Assembly: GCA_907165065.1 (NCBI GenBank)
Contig: OU015524.1
Location: forward strand, 30,442,795-30,506,794
Length of the DNA: 64,000 nt
Source: Caprimulgus europaeus
Taxonomy: Eukaryota; Chordata; Aves; Caprimulgiformes; Caprimulgidae
Direction of reading: 5' to 3'
A model generated the notes under the pieces. The model saw nothing but the letters and a program-made list of their open reading frames with translations. It did not search any database and was not told the DNA's origin. The position numbers and the translations under genes are program-made. Shown here piece after piece: positions 22,898 to 37,600 of the stretch (its first letter is position 1; each line of letters begins with the position of its first letter).

Positions 22898-23903
22898 TGC
22901 CCTCCCCTCATCTGTCCAGCCACTTGTCCTGTCATAGAAGGCAGTAAGGTTGGTTAAGCATGGTTTCCCTTTGGTGAATCCATGCTTACTACCCCAATGA
23001 CCTTCTTGTCTTTCACATGCATAGAGATGGCCTCCAGGATGAGCTGTTCCATTACCCTTCCAGGGACTGAGGTAAGGCTGACTGGCCTGTAGTTCCTTGG
23101 GTCCTCCTTCTTACTGTTCTTGAAGACAGGGGTGACATTTGCCTTCGTTCAGTCTTCAGGAACCTCTCTGGATTGCCATGACTTCTCAAAGATGATCGAG
23201 AGTGACCTAGCAATGATGTCAGCCAGCAACCTCAGCACATGTGGGTGCATCCCATCAGGGCCCATAGACTTCTGGGTGTTAAGGCTGCATAGTCAATCTC
23301 TAACCCAACACTCACTGACCAAGGGAAATCTTCCTTTTTCCAGACTCTCTCACTGTCTCTTGGGTCGGAGATTCCTGAGGGGTGGCCTTGGCAGTGAAGA
23401 CTGAAGCAAAGGCAGCATTCAGTAACTCTGCCTTCTCCATGTCCTCTGTTACCAGGTACCCTGCCCCATTCAGTAGTGGCCCCACATTTTCCCTGGCCTT
23501 CCTTCTGGTGTATTTGAAGAAGCCCTTCTTGTTGTCTGTGACCTCCCTTGCCAGATTTAGTTTCAGTTGGGCCTTGGCCTTCGTCACATTTCTGTATGCT
23601 CTGGTGACTCCCTTCTATTCTTCCCAAGTGGTCTGTCCTTGCTTCCACCTCTTGCACACCTCCTGCTTATGTTTGAGTTTTGCCAGGAGCAACTTGTTCA
23701 TCCACGCTGGTCTTCTTCCCCCTTTGCTTGACTTCTTGCACATAGGGATGCATGTTCTTCAGCCTGGAGGAAGTGATGTTTGAATATTAACCAGCTCTCT
23801 TGCACCCCTCTTCCTTCAAGGATCTGATCCCACGGGATTCTTCCAAGAAGGTCCCTGAAGAGGCCAAAGTTAGCTCACCTGAAGTTCAGGGTTGCAGTCT
23901 TAT

Positions 23904-24335
23904 TTACTGCCCTGATTCTCCTAGCAGGATCCTGAACTCCACAATCTCATGGTCACTGCAGCCAAGGCTGCCCCCAGCCTTCAGATCCCAAACTACACCT
24001 TCATTATTTGATAGGACAAGGTCAAGCAGCACTCCTTTCCTTGTTGGCTCTTTGGTCATTTGCGAGAGAAAGTTATCATCAGTGCTTTCAAGGAACCCCT
24101 TTGATTGCATTTGACTTGCAGTGTTATTCCTCCAGCAAATGTCGAGGTAGTTGAAGTGGCCCACGAGCACCAGGGTCTGCGACTGGGAGGCTACTTTCAG
24201 CTGACTGTAAAAAGCCTCGTCCACATCCTCCTCCTGATCAGGTGGCCTGTAGCAAACACCCTCTACTACGTCACCCATGTTAGTCTGACCTTTAATCCTT
24301 ATCCATGAATACTCAACCCTCTCATCATTCATAAT
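23904..24335 (-). pseudogene. CR1 endonuclease-domain remnant
   Basis: Reads YSWIRIKGQTNMGDVVEGV, CYRPPDQEEDVDEAF, LVGHFNYLDICWRNN, KGVLLDLVLSN and LGCSDHEIVEF. This is the C-terminal half of the APE-type endonuclease of CR1 ORF2. The conserved GDFN motif is GHFN here (24150-24161), losing its Asp, while SDHE (23946-23957) is kept. The reading frame has no start of its own. Confidence 0.9.
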
Positions 24336-24683
24336 CTCAGAACTGTTTATGGGTGTGCTCTGTAAGATTGATTCATTTTTATTATTCTGTGAATAAAACT
24401 TCTTTTCTTGTCTTCCTAAAACTTGCCAGTATCTCTGTCTCAAAAGCATGACTTTGTAACTCTTGAATACATGGTATGAATGGAATGTTTATTGCACTCT
24501 GTAAATATTGTCACTGAGTGGACTCTTACTTCATTTTGTAACAGCTTTAAGAACAATGATTTAAATAGTATGATCCTTTGTTCATAATTATTTTGTGAAT
24601 AGAGTTTTTAAGGACCTGTGTCTTATTACTTGGGCATCTGCTTTTGCATGTTAGAATGTATTTTTGTTGGAAAAGGAGGGAGG

Positions 24684-24738
24684 GTTTTGTGGTGGTGGTT
24701 TGTTTTTTTGTTTTGTTTTTTTTTTGTTTTGTTTTTTT
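24684..24738. repeat. T/G-rich low-complexity tract
   Basis: GGTGGTGG followed by T runs broken by single G. It is the strand complement in type of the A/C tracts at 12152, 17287 and 38799. Confidence 0.85.
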
Positions 24739-27700
24739 AAAGCAAATACAAACAGCAATTTATTGTTCTAGGGGTTTTTTTCACATGCTTGGGATCTTCT
24801 CTCTGTAGCTCTCAAACCTTCTTAGCCTCATTGAGAGGTTCAGTTACTGAGAGCTGTAAAATTTGCGGATGTAACAGTCAACTTTTGGAAAAGCCCATTT
24901 TCCAGGCATTGTTTTGAAGACCCATTACTTTAAATTTAGATCACAAACCTTCTTCTGAACCTCTGAGATGCACCACAGTTCAAGTCATTCTTGGCAAAGA
25001 AGCACTTAATAGTTGGCTTTTATACTTATATACACCTTCAGTATAATTGAAATGTCATATAAAAGCATTTTGTTGATACTAAAAATGCCTTGTTAGCATG
25101 GGACACCTTTCCTGAGACATTATGCAGTGAAAACCAGAAAATCTGTAATGGAAAGTTGTCATTTTTGTTTAATGTACCGAGAAGAATGCATTTATGTTCC
25201 CACATGATCAGACTGTCCTCTAAATCACAGGTTACATAAGAGATTTATGCTGCCAAATTTAGTAGGATTAGAATTTTCCTCAGTGCTGCTGAATTCCTAT
25301 GCTGCCCTTACTGCTTCTGCGTGTTCATTGGCCAGAGCTGTTACTGAGCTAAGTATAAGCAACTTTTTAATGCAGATTATTGAGAGAAAAGAACAGATTA
25401 ATTTATAAAAATGTTACTGTGTCTGTAGCAGGCAGTCAGATAAAAATTGAACAGGAACTGATTAAGGGCCCTCGTTGTGTCAGTGTTCTCTTATTCTTCT
25501 CCATGTTGCTTTGTTTGGTTTGGTTTGGTTTTTTAACCCTGTTCTTCCTGCAGAAACTGAAGAAAGTGCCATCCAGATAGTCATTTGGCAATACTGTTCC
25601 AAGGACTATTTTAATTGTTTGCTTGTAGAAATGTGGTGGGTTTTTTCCTCCTCTTAGGTTTATTCTGTTCCTTCAGAACATCATAAGGATAGCAAGAAAG
25701 ACTTTGTCTTATATACAGGGTTGTGTTTGCATTCAGTTTTTTCTTGAGAATGGCCCAGATTTGCACCAAAATCTCTTATTTAGCAAAATAAGAGATGTAC
25801 GGGTTTCAGATGATGTCTGTTACACCTCCATGCTTGTTCTGGTATCACTTCTATCATCAGCCCATCTATCTGCAGTGCCTCATATTGCACAAATATTCCA
25901 GTTCTGTACTAGCTGAGCATCACTCTACCCACAGACACTTGGGCCAGGACCCTTTGCCAATCTCACAGTCATAAATTCTGGGCAAGAATGACTGGTGTCT
26001 TTGTATTATCAGTGGATTTAAGAGGTATGTGCAAAAATCAAAACCCAATAGATTGAATTAAGCAGCTGCTCAAAGTAGTGCGATGAACCATGCTGCTATA
26101 TTTTCCTAATACAAAACTGTAGGTTTCCCAAATGCAGAAAGAATGCCCAGCGTGAGAGATTCATTAGTCATTCAAAGACAGTAAGCCAAGAGCAGGAGCT
26201 GTGGCTCTTTACATCTGATATGGCAAAACTTAGTTTGTGATAGGGCCTCTACACTGAGAATAAGATTCTGTGGCTAATAAAGTCATTAAAAAAACCCCTC
26301 AGACAAGTCATTGTTTTCTCTGGATTGAAACTAAGCATCCTGATCTTCTGTTAAGTATATATGTCCTAAAGATGGGCCCCTTTCTGTCATTTGCTCTGGG
26401 TGTTGGAAAATCCAAGAGTGATTTTTGGGATGTTGCTGCCCAGTCATTGACTTAACTGGTTGCTTGCAGTGTGCTCGGTGAGCGCTGGTTCAGCATGGCA
26501 CCATGCAGGTATCTCTTTTGCTTACAGTATCTTACCAGACCACTGGTTTAGAAAAAAAACGTGGCAGGGTGCAAAACAGAATACTGGTGACAGGCAAACT
26601 CATCCTGAGTACCATGAGAGGACGAACATATTGCTGCATCACAGCTGAGGTTTGTTATAAAGCAAAAACATTTTTGCTCTCCCAGTCAGCAGAACTGGTT
26701 GGACACTCTGATAAGTCATGATGACATCCCTCACAAATAACAGAGCCAAATGTTTCTTTTAGTGAGGGTTATAAATGTGCCTCATGTGTAGACTAGTTGG
26801 TTTTGAACTGCACTTGTGCATTTTATGGAAGAAGTTATCGTCTGAAATTCATCAGAAACTAATTTTTCATCAACTTTTATGGGTGGGGGCCATAGTTCAT
26901 TTTGCAGAGCTTGCATGAGATACACATGTGTTCATCATGTCTGGCTAACACCTGCAGGAAACAAGAGTTCTCTGTTGGTAAGGAGTGCTTACTTCACTCA
27001 CTTAAGGAACAGATGTGTTGAAGGGACCTGGAAGAGTTTGTTTGAAATCTTGCCAGGAAACTGAAGGGAGAGCTGAGTGGAGTATTCTCCATGTGGGTAT
27101 TGCTGCTAAAGATTACTTTCTTACATGGTTCACAGAGACACTTGTAACACTTGTTTTTTTGCCTTACTGACATTCATTTGTGATAAATAGTGAACAGATT
27201 TTTCAGGCACCACTGAATTGATGGCCAAATGACTACCTAATTAGGCAGACATTTCCAGATTGGCTTTCTAGGAGAAAACCTCTAGAAACTATTTCTTCCT
27301 TTCTGTCTGTCTCTTTGCACTGAAAGATGCAGAGTGAACTTAGCAATGTTAGCAATTCATTAGGCAGAAGCACTTCCAGCAAATGCACTTACTGTGTGCT
27401 TGTCTGCCAAGGGTATTGGGAAAACAAATATTGAGAGGTTTTTTTTTCTGCCTGGTCATGGTTATGACGATGACATATCAGTATTGTTAACTGTTTCAGG
27501 TCATGTGCAAACACACAGAACTAACAGTTGCCACTTTCTGCTGGCTAATGGGTCTCATCACAGGCATCTTAAATATATCATTATCAGTCCAGTCTCAGGA
27601 AATCATTCCTTCCTGTTAATTTTCTGATTCCAAAATCATTGTTTCCTAAATGATGGAAAGTAAAGTTGCACTGAGGAAAAAAGAGACAATCAGGTATTAT

Positions 27701-28593
27701 GGTACATGAAGAAAAAAACCCTCAGTTTTTAAAGACTGTCACATACATTCATTATTAAAAAAAAAAACTTTTAAAATTATTTATCAGAGCTAAATTAAAA
27801 CCAAATGATCGTGCAAGTATTAAAGATATAAACTAGCTTGCAATCTCCATACCTTTTTACTTTTTAAAAGATTTCTGAAGATTAGGGATTTTTTTCAGAA
27901 ACACCTGGGTGCCAGGGACAATTTTTTTCAAAGTTAAGTTTATTTAAGCAAATAATTAAAATTTTCAAATAATTTTCCATAGAAGAGTATATATGGCAAG
28001 GTCATGAAGATTGTTTGGAGGTGAATATATAGGTTAGCCAGGTTTTGGCAGGTGTGCCCATCATATGCTAGCTGTGAAATGCAATTTTATAAAGACTGTT
28101 CTACCATAAAGTGCCATGTGCTCTGGCTTTATTCCTGCCTTTATATTCTTAATGAAAAATCAATGCTTGGATTGAGGAAGGAAGTTGTAGTACTGGCAAC
28201 AGTAAAAGTGTGTGGAGCACAAGTGCACACTTCTGTCATTGAACACTCAATAAGCGTTAATTTTCCCTCACAATGCCACCCCAGGTAGATAAATAAGAAT
28301 TGTTCCGCTGATTTGTCCAAGGCTGCTGAGGATGCTGGTGTCAGGTTGAGGTTAGAACCCATTTAAGAAGACAGTGGCATGTGTAGATTGCTAGGTTGAT
28401 GACTTGTCTCTGTGTGTCTTTTGTGTGTGTAATACTTTTGATACCGGTACAGCCAGGGCAGACTAAGACGAGTTTGAGACAGGAACCCCTTTAATGAAGG
28501 AATTCGTTAATTCAGAAAACAAATAGAGCATAGTTTTCCTATGGGATTTTTCTCCCCTTGAGGTCCATTCAAACAGTTTTCCATAACATTTTA

Positions 28594-28622
28594 TGTGTGT
28601 GTATGTGTGTCTGTGTGTGTGC
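28594..28622. repeat. Imperfect (GT)n microsatellite
   Basis: GT dinucleotides interrupted by single GTAT and GTCT units. Confidence 0.9.
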
Positions 28623-31600
28623 ATATAAGTTTCACTACCAGTACGTAATACTTTGGGTCATACAGCTGTTTTCTATACTTTCTCTGTGTAATTGCTCAAC
28701 TTTCAGTGTTGGTTAAAGTTAGGCAGGAAATGTGGTATTTATTGAACATTTCATAAAACTATCAGTTGAACTTGTTCTTATTTGGCCACCTATGAGTTAT
28801 GATATATTGTTTCAATTCTGACAAAGATTAAGGCATATCCAGGTTGTAGGACAACGTTTTCTGAAGAAGATGGGTCAACAAGATTACAGTGTGTTGAGGA
28901 ACACACAACTATATCTATATTTCACATGTGAAAAATCATTGATAGGAAAAACCACAAACATCTACAGAAGATAAACTTTTGATTCAAATTCAGGTTAACA
29001 GTCAGATTTTGCCACTCTTCTTGATGTAGAATACTATATTGTTCTCAAAATATTGCTCCTAGTTTGGTTCAGAGGTGCAAATATTTAAAGGCAGTTAGGG
29101 ACCTAATTCCCATTGAATTGGTTTCATTGAGAAGGGTGCTCACATCAAGCTGTGTAATAAGGCACTGCACAGGGTGAATAAGGTACAAAATGTGGCATAT
29201 TTGTGATTATATATAAAAAATACCACTTGTTCTATCCGATTTACTGTTGCTGCAGGTTTATTTACAGTAAAGCTTTAATAAAAATTCAGCTTGCCACTAG
29301 CAGGTAGAGATACAATAGCAGCTGATCTTTTCGCTATGCATAAGCATCTGGAAAGACTGTTTGATCTCAGAGATCTTAAGAAACAGCATCATGTTACCTT
29401 GTTGGTTCTGTATTGTCTTCAAAAAGTGGAAAACAGGACTTCTGAGCTGGAATTTCCAGCTAGTGGTAAATTCATTACCTTCACAGGAGAAATGACACAG
29501 CCTGTTAACCTGTTAACTGATTATTAAGCATTTTCGATATATCAAAACAGGCTGATAGTGCAGTACTGACTTAGTATAATATATACATTGCATGGCATGT
29601 CACTGCGTGATACAGTATATTATTCAACCCTTTTCCAATCTGTTCTAGGAAATAGCTTTAGGTTAAGGAAATTTATTTTTTTTTTTTGGTGGTCTAAACA
29701 AATACAACTTTGTCCTCTTCTTTGAATCCCGGAGAAGGCCCTGTAACATTTCTATGTATTTAAGAGTCCTGATTTCAGGATGTAGAAGCATTCGTGTGGC
29801 TGAAAGGGACAGTTCTGGAGGAGAATGGCTCTCTGCAGCCATTATCCATATTTCATTTCAGTCCACGTAACCAAATTTCTGCTAGTGACTTTTAGGAATG
29901 GGCACATGATTGCCTCACTGTTTTTCCAGTGGGTTATGACTTGCAAAGGGTAGCTTACCAGGCAGAAGTTTCTGAAACACGTGCCATGTCTTGGGCAAGT
30001 GTCTTGTCATACCAACTGGGAATTTTAGCTTGAACCCTAATTCTGCCAGCCAGAAAGGAAAGAGGACAGTGTAGAAGCAGATTATATCAATTTTGTATCT
30101 TCTGTCTGTTCATAGGGAGAATGTTGATTGGGGAGACCTGTTTTTTTGATCAGAGCATCTTTTGGAAAGTAACCCATAGAATCCTTTGAAATGGGACAGA
30201 ATCCTCAGGAGCAAAGGTTAAGGGTCTGGGTCCTCAAAGCTGTGTGCTCATCCAGCTCTTACTGAAATCTGGGTAATGCCCGAGTGTCTTTGGGGATATG
30301 TAGTTAAGCTTTTCTGTAGGCTTTGTTGGTATTTGGGATGAGTTGGTTTGTTTTAGATTTTTTGTGTGGGCATGAGCAGGTCATTTTAGATTCTGGCTAG
30401 TAAAATGTTACAGTGGCATTATGTTGCAAACAGTAAGAGAACACCTTGTCTGTTTTTTGTTGGGTAGCTATGAATCCTTTAGCAAGAATTTTAGGAGACT
30501 GCAAGGTGCTAACAAGAAGTGAGAACAAAGCTGTGAAATAGCTGTTTCTCTTGTACAGATTCTCCAAACATAACACAAACATACCACATATGGTAATCAG
30601 TGTCTGGCAATTGTTTTTACTGTTAGTGCCATCAAACCATGATTTGGAATCTTTTTCCATTTAATTCTTGATCAGCATGAGAAAATTTATCCTTGGATTT
30701 TGGATCTTCTTGCAAGACTGCAATAATGACACTGGTGACTGTCCTGCTGTTTGTCAACACTGATCAATACTATGCATATGTGTACACAAAGTGATTTGTT
30801 AAATGTTCTACCTTAGTTTAATATTCTAAAATATTGTAAATCTGGATAAAAATTCACAGGAATATCATTCTCAACTTTGGAGAACAGCTCTGAAATGAAC
30901 CGCTGTTTTTCAGTAGTCCATATTTAAACATGCTTCAGTTAATCAGAAAACCTATGTATCCCCACTGTGTATTCTTCTTGCCTATAAGAATGATTTGCCA
31001 AAATTTTATCTCTAGAATGGAGTTCATGGTGAAAGTCTAACTGAAGACATGTTCCTCTTCTTCATCTTGGGAATTTGATACCTAGAAAGCTTTGGGCATT
31101 AAGACCTTAACACAGCTTAGGTAGCTTCTCACTCAGTCTGTTGCTTTTTGAGGATCTCATTCTTCAGACCCCAACAACACACAGGCTTTTTGTGCAGGAA
31201 AGCTGCAGTGCCCATCCCAAGGCTGAAGATCCCATTGCACATGAGTTGGCCTTAGAATGAAGCACTGGAACACCAACGTCTCTTTTGTGGGGCTAGCTGC
31301 AAATGACTTCACCAAAGTCATGGTATCTGGGTCATGAGCAAAATCAGCTTTGGGAGCTGACTTGAAACCTCCCCTAAAATCTCCCAGAAGGGAAATGACA
31401 GTGATACACTGGGATTGTGTAGCTGTTCCTGACTTTCTAATAGCAGGCACTATGACTAAACACCAGGAATTATTTTACTTCTACAACTGTGGTCACTGTA
31501 TCAGGCTTCAGAGCTTCAGTGACTTAAAGAGCAATGTTTCCTAAACTGCTCTTAAACTCGAGGAAGAAAAGTAGGATCTTGCAAACCCTGCTGTTACTGC

Positions 31601-34600
31601 CAGTACTTGTGAAGTAACATTGAGATGGTCCTACTGCACTCCAGGTATATGCAATCAAATTCTAACACCAAGTAATTAAGTGAGCTTTTGTGCTAGAAGC
31701 ATTTCTTTAATGCTTTGGAAAGTGTAGTGCTAATGAGGAGTATCAGGCAGGCAGCTCTAAAGCTCTGAGTATTTAAAAAAGTGTTATCCTGACTGTTAGC
31801 GAATATAAATGATTGTACACCACCACACAGCATCTGATTACAAATTAGTTAGAGATCCAGGCCTATTTCTAATATCTTATATACCATTTACCAATACTAT
31901 GTTCTTCTTCGTAGAGTTCTCTCTCAAAATAGTATGTGGTTTTTGATTTTGTTTTTGCCCTAAATACTCAGCTGCTATTGCAGTTTAGATGATGTGACTG
32001 TTATGGCAGTTTTGGGGTGCATCCAAAGAAGGCATTAGGGACTCCCAGTCCTATTAGCGTAAGCCAGGGAAGTACAAGCCTTGAGTTCTGCAGATCAGCT
32101 GTGGTTGAACCCATTTGCTCCTCCCCTCCAGCCCAGTCTTTGTCAGGCTGGAGTTGTACCAGTACCCACTTACTTTAATCCATGTAGTTTATAAATGTAG
32201 TTGCAATCTTCTAAGATCAGCGTATGAAAACCTCTGCTTTTTCTGTGAGTTATCTGTCAGCCCAAACAAAGAGGTGATATTTTACCACTGTAATCTATTT
32301 CCAGCACATTATCAGCCCTGCCTTTGCAATGATAAAGCAACCTCCAATATCACAGAGTGTTGGTTGCAGTTCAGAGTACTGTAGGAATGTAGTAGGGTCA
32401 CTGGCAAACATTTTTATATTTTTGGCTCTTTGGTATGTGGACCATTTGTTCAAATGTAGGGAGTATGCTCATTATTTGATAGCTTCAGCCCCTTCAACAG
32501 AAAGGAGAGCTCCTCACTTGTGAGAAATCTTTTTTTCTATCCAGAAAGAAGCACTAGTCTGAAAGTTACAGGTATCTCTGATTTGCTTATAAAACTAATC
32601 TGGCCAGCCTAGCAGATGACCAGCAGGGCCATCAGCAGCTGCCAGTAAAATATGTATGCTTGGTGGTTAGATCTTAACTAAACAGATCACAAAATCTACC
32701 CTTCATCCAGACCTTAGCTTCCTGCCAAGTCCCCGCACACTGATAAGTCTTGGCAATAGGAAAATATTTGCAGCATGCCCATGAGGCTATTTCAGTTCAG
32801 AGTGAGGTGCCAACTCCTCAATTAAGAACCTCTCACAGAGAACACCCTCCTGCCAATCTCTTTCTGGCTGTAGATGATAGCAAGTGTTTTGTGTGTAAGT
32901 TTTTAGAGAAGTCTGATTGGGAAATGCTGTCAGAAAAGATAGTATTTCTGTGGCATGAAACAGTCCTGCCATGAAAAAGCTGCAAATAACTATATAAACT
33001 GTAATGAAATCATATTGTGTAAACCTTAATTTCTACTTTAAAAATATTATTTTGAGATCACTATCATAGTCTTTGTTACTAGTATAAACAAACCACAGGC
33101 AATCTATCATTAGCAGTGGTCCTGTTGTCTGTAAGAGACCTTCTCCTCCTATGAGAAGGGGGAGGTATTCCCAGAAGTTGGGGTGGAGATGGAGTTTCAG
33201 CTGTGCACCTTGCAGCTGGTCCCTGGAGGTCTTTCCACTTCTTCAGGTTGGGAGACAGTGCAGAGCTATCTGCCAGTTTTTTCATGGCTCAAAGGAGTCA
33301 CAGCACTACCACAGTATCAAGACTTCAGTCCTAGCTGTGAATCTGTCCCTTTGAGTGGTTCCTCCCCATGCAGTCTCAGTGCTGAAAATGAGACTTGCCT
33401 CTTGCACCTTAACTATAGTATTCCATAGATTTGTCTGTCTATATACGTTCAGTTGCCTTGCAAGCTGGTGTAGTGCAGCCACTTTCTTCAGAAGTATCTG
33501 GTACATATCTGCAAAAAGAAAGGGTATAAGCGTTGACTGACTAGTAGGAGCGATCCTGGAAGGAAAAGTAAGTCTAGATAAAGTAAGAACTGAAGAGGAT
33601 TTCTGTGCCAAGTCTACGGGGCTGCCCATGGTCACAGCAGTATAGGTGCAAATCAGAAACTACACACTGAGCTCTTGGGCTGTGGTCTTCAAGCCTGCAC
33701 ATATTCCTGTTAATGCCCATAGGAAATTCAATACTGCATCTGAAGTTCTGAAAAGGCTGTCAGTAAGTCAGAGGCACAAAGCATGGTGGTTGTAGAGGTA
33801 AACAGTGCTCATGTAGAGGTGCTTTACAGCTGAGATGCTAAGAAGCTGAGAAACTCAGTTTCTACCAGTTTCAGAATAAAATTACCTTTAACGTTGTGAA
33901 GGATGGAATTCCCAGGAACAATAATTCAGTTAATGAAGATAAGATTACATTTAAAATGGAAATTTTGTTTTGACAAGCCTTTTTGTTCCTATAGCTAGGA
34001 ATTTAACCTGATTTTATAAAGCACTACTTTAATATTCTGAATGTTTGTATTATATTTGAATTCCAGTTTCCACCTAAACATAGCTTAACACTAATCAGGA
34101 ATCAAAAATAAAGCAACTCTTAAGAAATACCAGCTGCTTTTTTCTAGCATCATCAAATGCAAACATCAGAAATCTGAATAAATATCTCATGTTAAATAAG
34201 TGCTTGTTTATGTAGAGAGTTTCTCTTACTGATTAGCAAAAAGACGACACAATTTAATATAGAGGCTACATTCTGCTGCAAACGAACACTAGATTTCTGA
34301 TCAATGAGAATCCACCTTTTTCTGGGAAATAATAAAAACATGGAAATGGAAAATGATAAACTATTCAAGTCAGGAATTTCTATTTGCCGAATTAAATAAT
34401 AATTAAAGGGATGATTCAAATTACTAATCAGTCTACTTTGAGGCACAGTTTATATGTGTCTGGATCACAAGTAGGATTTCTGATAAGGAGGAAAGCAGGC
34501 AAGTGTATTTTTGCACATTCCAAATGATTCAAGCTGCCAGGGATTCACATGGAGTAAGTACTGGGGCCATAAACAGAGAAAGCTTTAGCTAAGAAGCGTG

Positions 34601-37600
34601 TATATAGACAAAGTGTATGACTTTGGAAAAGGAAAAAAAAGAAAGCTGTACTGGAGAGAAAAAAATAACCTGCTTTGTTTAAATGTCATTCTTGTAAATA
34701 AATGCAGTGGGAGTTTCTGTTGTGGAAGGATCTCAAGATTAAGCCAGTGAATGTAAAATTTGGATTAAGTTTGTCAGACTCTGAGTAGAGATACTTCTTT
34801 GGTGTAGATTGCATAGTGTTCACATGAACAATTCTCCTGCTAAAGTAATTCACTTCAGTGGGAATTATGAATGCCTAAAGCAGAGCAGCAGCTTTATGCC
34901 TTACTAGGCCATCAGCTTTCAGCTATTGAGTTACAGAAATAAATATAACTATCACTTTTGGTGGATATCTAGAGTGATCAGCTCTGGAGTGCTTTATGTC
35001 ACAGATACAACTACTTTCACATTTAATGCTGCTCAAGCTACCTTCTTAAGAAGCTACTGTTTTACATATCCCTTTGAAGATGAGTATTTGCTTCTCTGGT
35101 TTACCTTGCTGGGCATTAAGAACTCACAGCATTTTTTCCTCCTTTTTTCTCTTTACTGTTATCTCCCATTTTATTTCCTTTTATTCAACACAACATTCAA
35201 AACTCTGAAAAACAGATCTTTTCCTTAAAAAAAGCTGGAGAATAACTCACTTAAAAAAAGAAGGGTAGTAAGTGGTGCTTATAAAGGGAGAACCTGTCAG
35301 TATCCTTGGTGGTCACCATCTCATCATGACCTTCATCAAGACAGCATCACTAAGTGTACTTAAAAGGACAGAGATGAGCTTTTACTGGAAATTTAATATA
35401 CAACTTAATATACAGAAAACTGCTCTAAAGGTATTTACGGTTGTAATGCAACAAATGAGCTGTACAGCCCAAAAAGCCAAAGAGAAATTTGCTGAATGGG
35501 AAATGCAGGTGCACATTCCAACCCTTGGAAAAGGCTTTAAAGAAGAAACCTGCAGTTAACCTATGGGGTTACTCTGAAGACAGTAGTTCGAAGAGGAAGA
35601 GGGGGTTTGCTTCCAGACCTGTCCTTTCCTTTTTCCATCCATTCAAGAAAGTGAGGATTCTGCTCTGGGTTCATATCTGCGACTCAGGTGCATTTCCATT
35701 CTAGAACTGTTCAAGTGGATGTGAATGTTGCTGAGATTTCGCCGAGTTTGAGTTCTGACTAATTTCAGTCCTGGTCACAATGTGATAAATTTCTGGGGTT
35801 AAACTTAATTTGTTTAACTGTTTGTTTTACTGATTGCAAGTCAAGGCACAGTGACATGCCCTTCTAAATGTGAAGTCTTACAATACTCATAAGGTAATTT
35901 TTCAATATTTTGTCAAATGACATGGCTTTGTTATACAGAAAAAAATCCAATAAACTCTGAAAAATCAAACTAGAATCCCAAGTTTACAAGCAGAGAGTGT
36001 GCTGAGGTGAGGGGATGAGAAAATAGGTGTCCCATACACAATGCAGCAGTAGAGGAACCTCTTCCCAAACATATGAATTACAATGAGAGTCAAATCAAGT
36101 TGGCACACTGAAGCCACAATTCCTGATGGACTCCACCTTGGCCAGCAGCAGGTCCATCTGCCAGCAGCAGAGCCAGCTGGCATTGGCTCTGTCAGACATA
36201 GGGGAACCTTCTCACAGCATCTCACAGAAGCCACCCTGCAGCCCCCTTCTATCAAAACCTTGCCACACAAACCCAATACAGTGTTTCATCACACATCAAC
36301 TGCACAATCAGTGTCTGGTCTGAGCTAATCACCTTGTGTTCTCCTTATCACCAGTGGAGAGAAATATCTATTTCCAGCTTGCAATTCATCCCATCTTAGT
36401 CGTGCAGGTGAAATATCTTCCCCTGGCGTGGCTTCTGCAGGCTGGAAACACACAGTGTGAGTGCTCCTCTGTAACTGGCTTTGTCCATGGCCTGTGTCTG
36501 AAACTCATTCACCCACTGCAGACTGAAATGAGGATCTGGGGGTTTCAGTGGAACATTCAAACTAAACTTTTACACCCTTTGTGAATTTTGCTCATGTTGC
36601 CTTCTCATTCCCTGCCTGGCTTGAGAAATAAAATCTGATGTATTTTAGGGAGAGATTTACAGAAAATGAAAGTAAGTAATGGATGGATATTTAGATAGTA
36701 CTGCCATACTTTGTGCATGTATCAGTTGTCAGTGAAATCAGCCAACAGTGGGCTGTAGAAGTGAATGTCTGATACATTGACTGTTACCTCTTCTGAACTT
36801 CAGAGCTGAAAATATTAATGAAAATCCCGTAATCACAAAGCAGGCTACGTACCATAAACAAAAGTTCCTTTTCCTACTAGTATTGTATCAAGGTTTTCCA
36901 GAAAAGATGAACCTAAAATGTTGTATTATGACTTGCAGACTTAAATGGATAAAGAACAATGGGTAACACACAAGGAATTTCTTGAAATTTTATCCATGGT
37001 CTTTTTCCATGGAATTTTCATCCCACCACCTGATTTGGTGGGAGAGTCTGCATGCCCTTTGTGGATCAGAATACACTAGAAATTGACAGGTGATTGATAG
37101 AGTAGCATAAGAGAATTAGGTATGCAGAGTTAATAAAGTACTTAGACATTTTACGAGCAGTATATTATGTAGTTGTTCTTGCAGTAGTTTCTGTGTTGAA
37201 GGAATTTGGGTACAGTGGATGAGCAGCAGATCATATACAGAATTAGATGGGGCTGTCAGTAATCATTTTTGTACCAGTAACAGAGCCTTAGAATTTCAAA
37301 TAGCTATACATATATGCATAAGCATTTGCATATATGTTTGCCAAAGCTATATTATATTCTGCATATGACACATGTTTCCCTGTAGAAAAAAATAACCTGT
37401 TGCATTCTTAGATATTTTTGCAGAAGATCTTCTAACATCTCTTCCAGTTTGATTTTATACAAGGATTGAGACAGACTATAATGTTGTAGTTAAAACAGCT
37501 TTTTAAAATCCATTTGCATATTAGCTTATGATAAAATTAATTTTGCTGACATGCTACATGACTTTTCCCCTTTTTAAATTTTAACTTTTTGGACAGCCTC

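Larger units (their letters stand above)
21741..24335 (-). mobile_element. CR1 LINE, about 2.6 kb, 5'-truncated
   Basis: The longest transposable element here. On the minus strand it runs from the endonuclease domain through the reverse transcriptase and C-terminal region to a 3' UTR and a tail at 21741-21760. The order of parts is EN (24335-23904), linker (23657-23232), RT (22897-22610), C-terminal region (22516-22139), 3' UTR. ORF1 and the EN N terminus are absent, with the break near 24335. Frameshifts and stops split ORF2 at many points, and catalytic residues are altered (see the domain entries), so the copy is inactive. It lies in the CRIPT 3' intergenic region, opposite in strand to CRIPT. 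Confidence 0.95.
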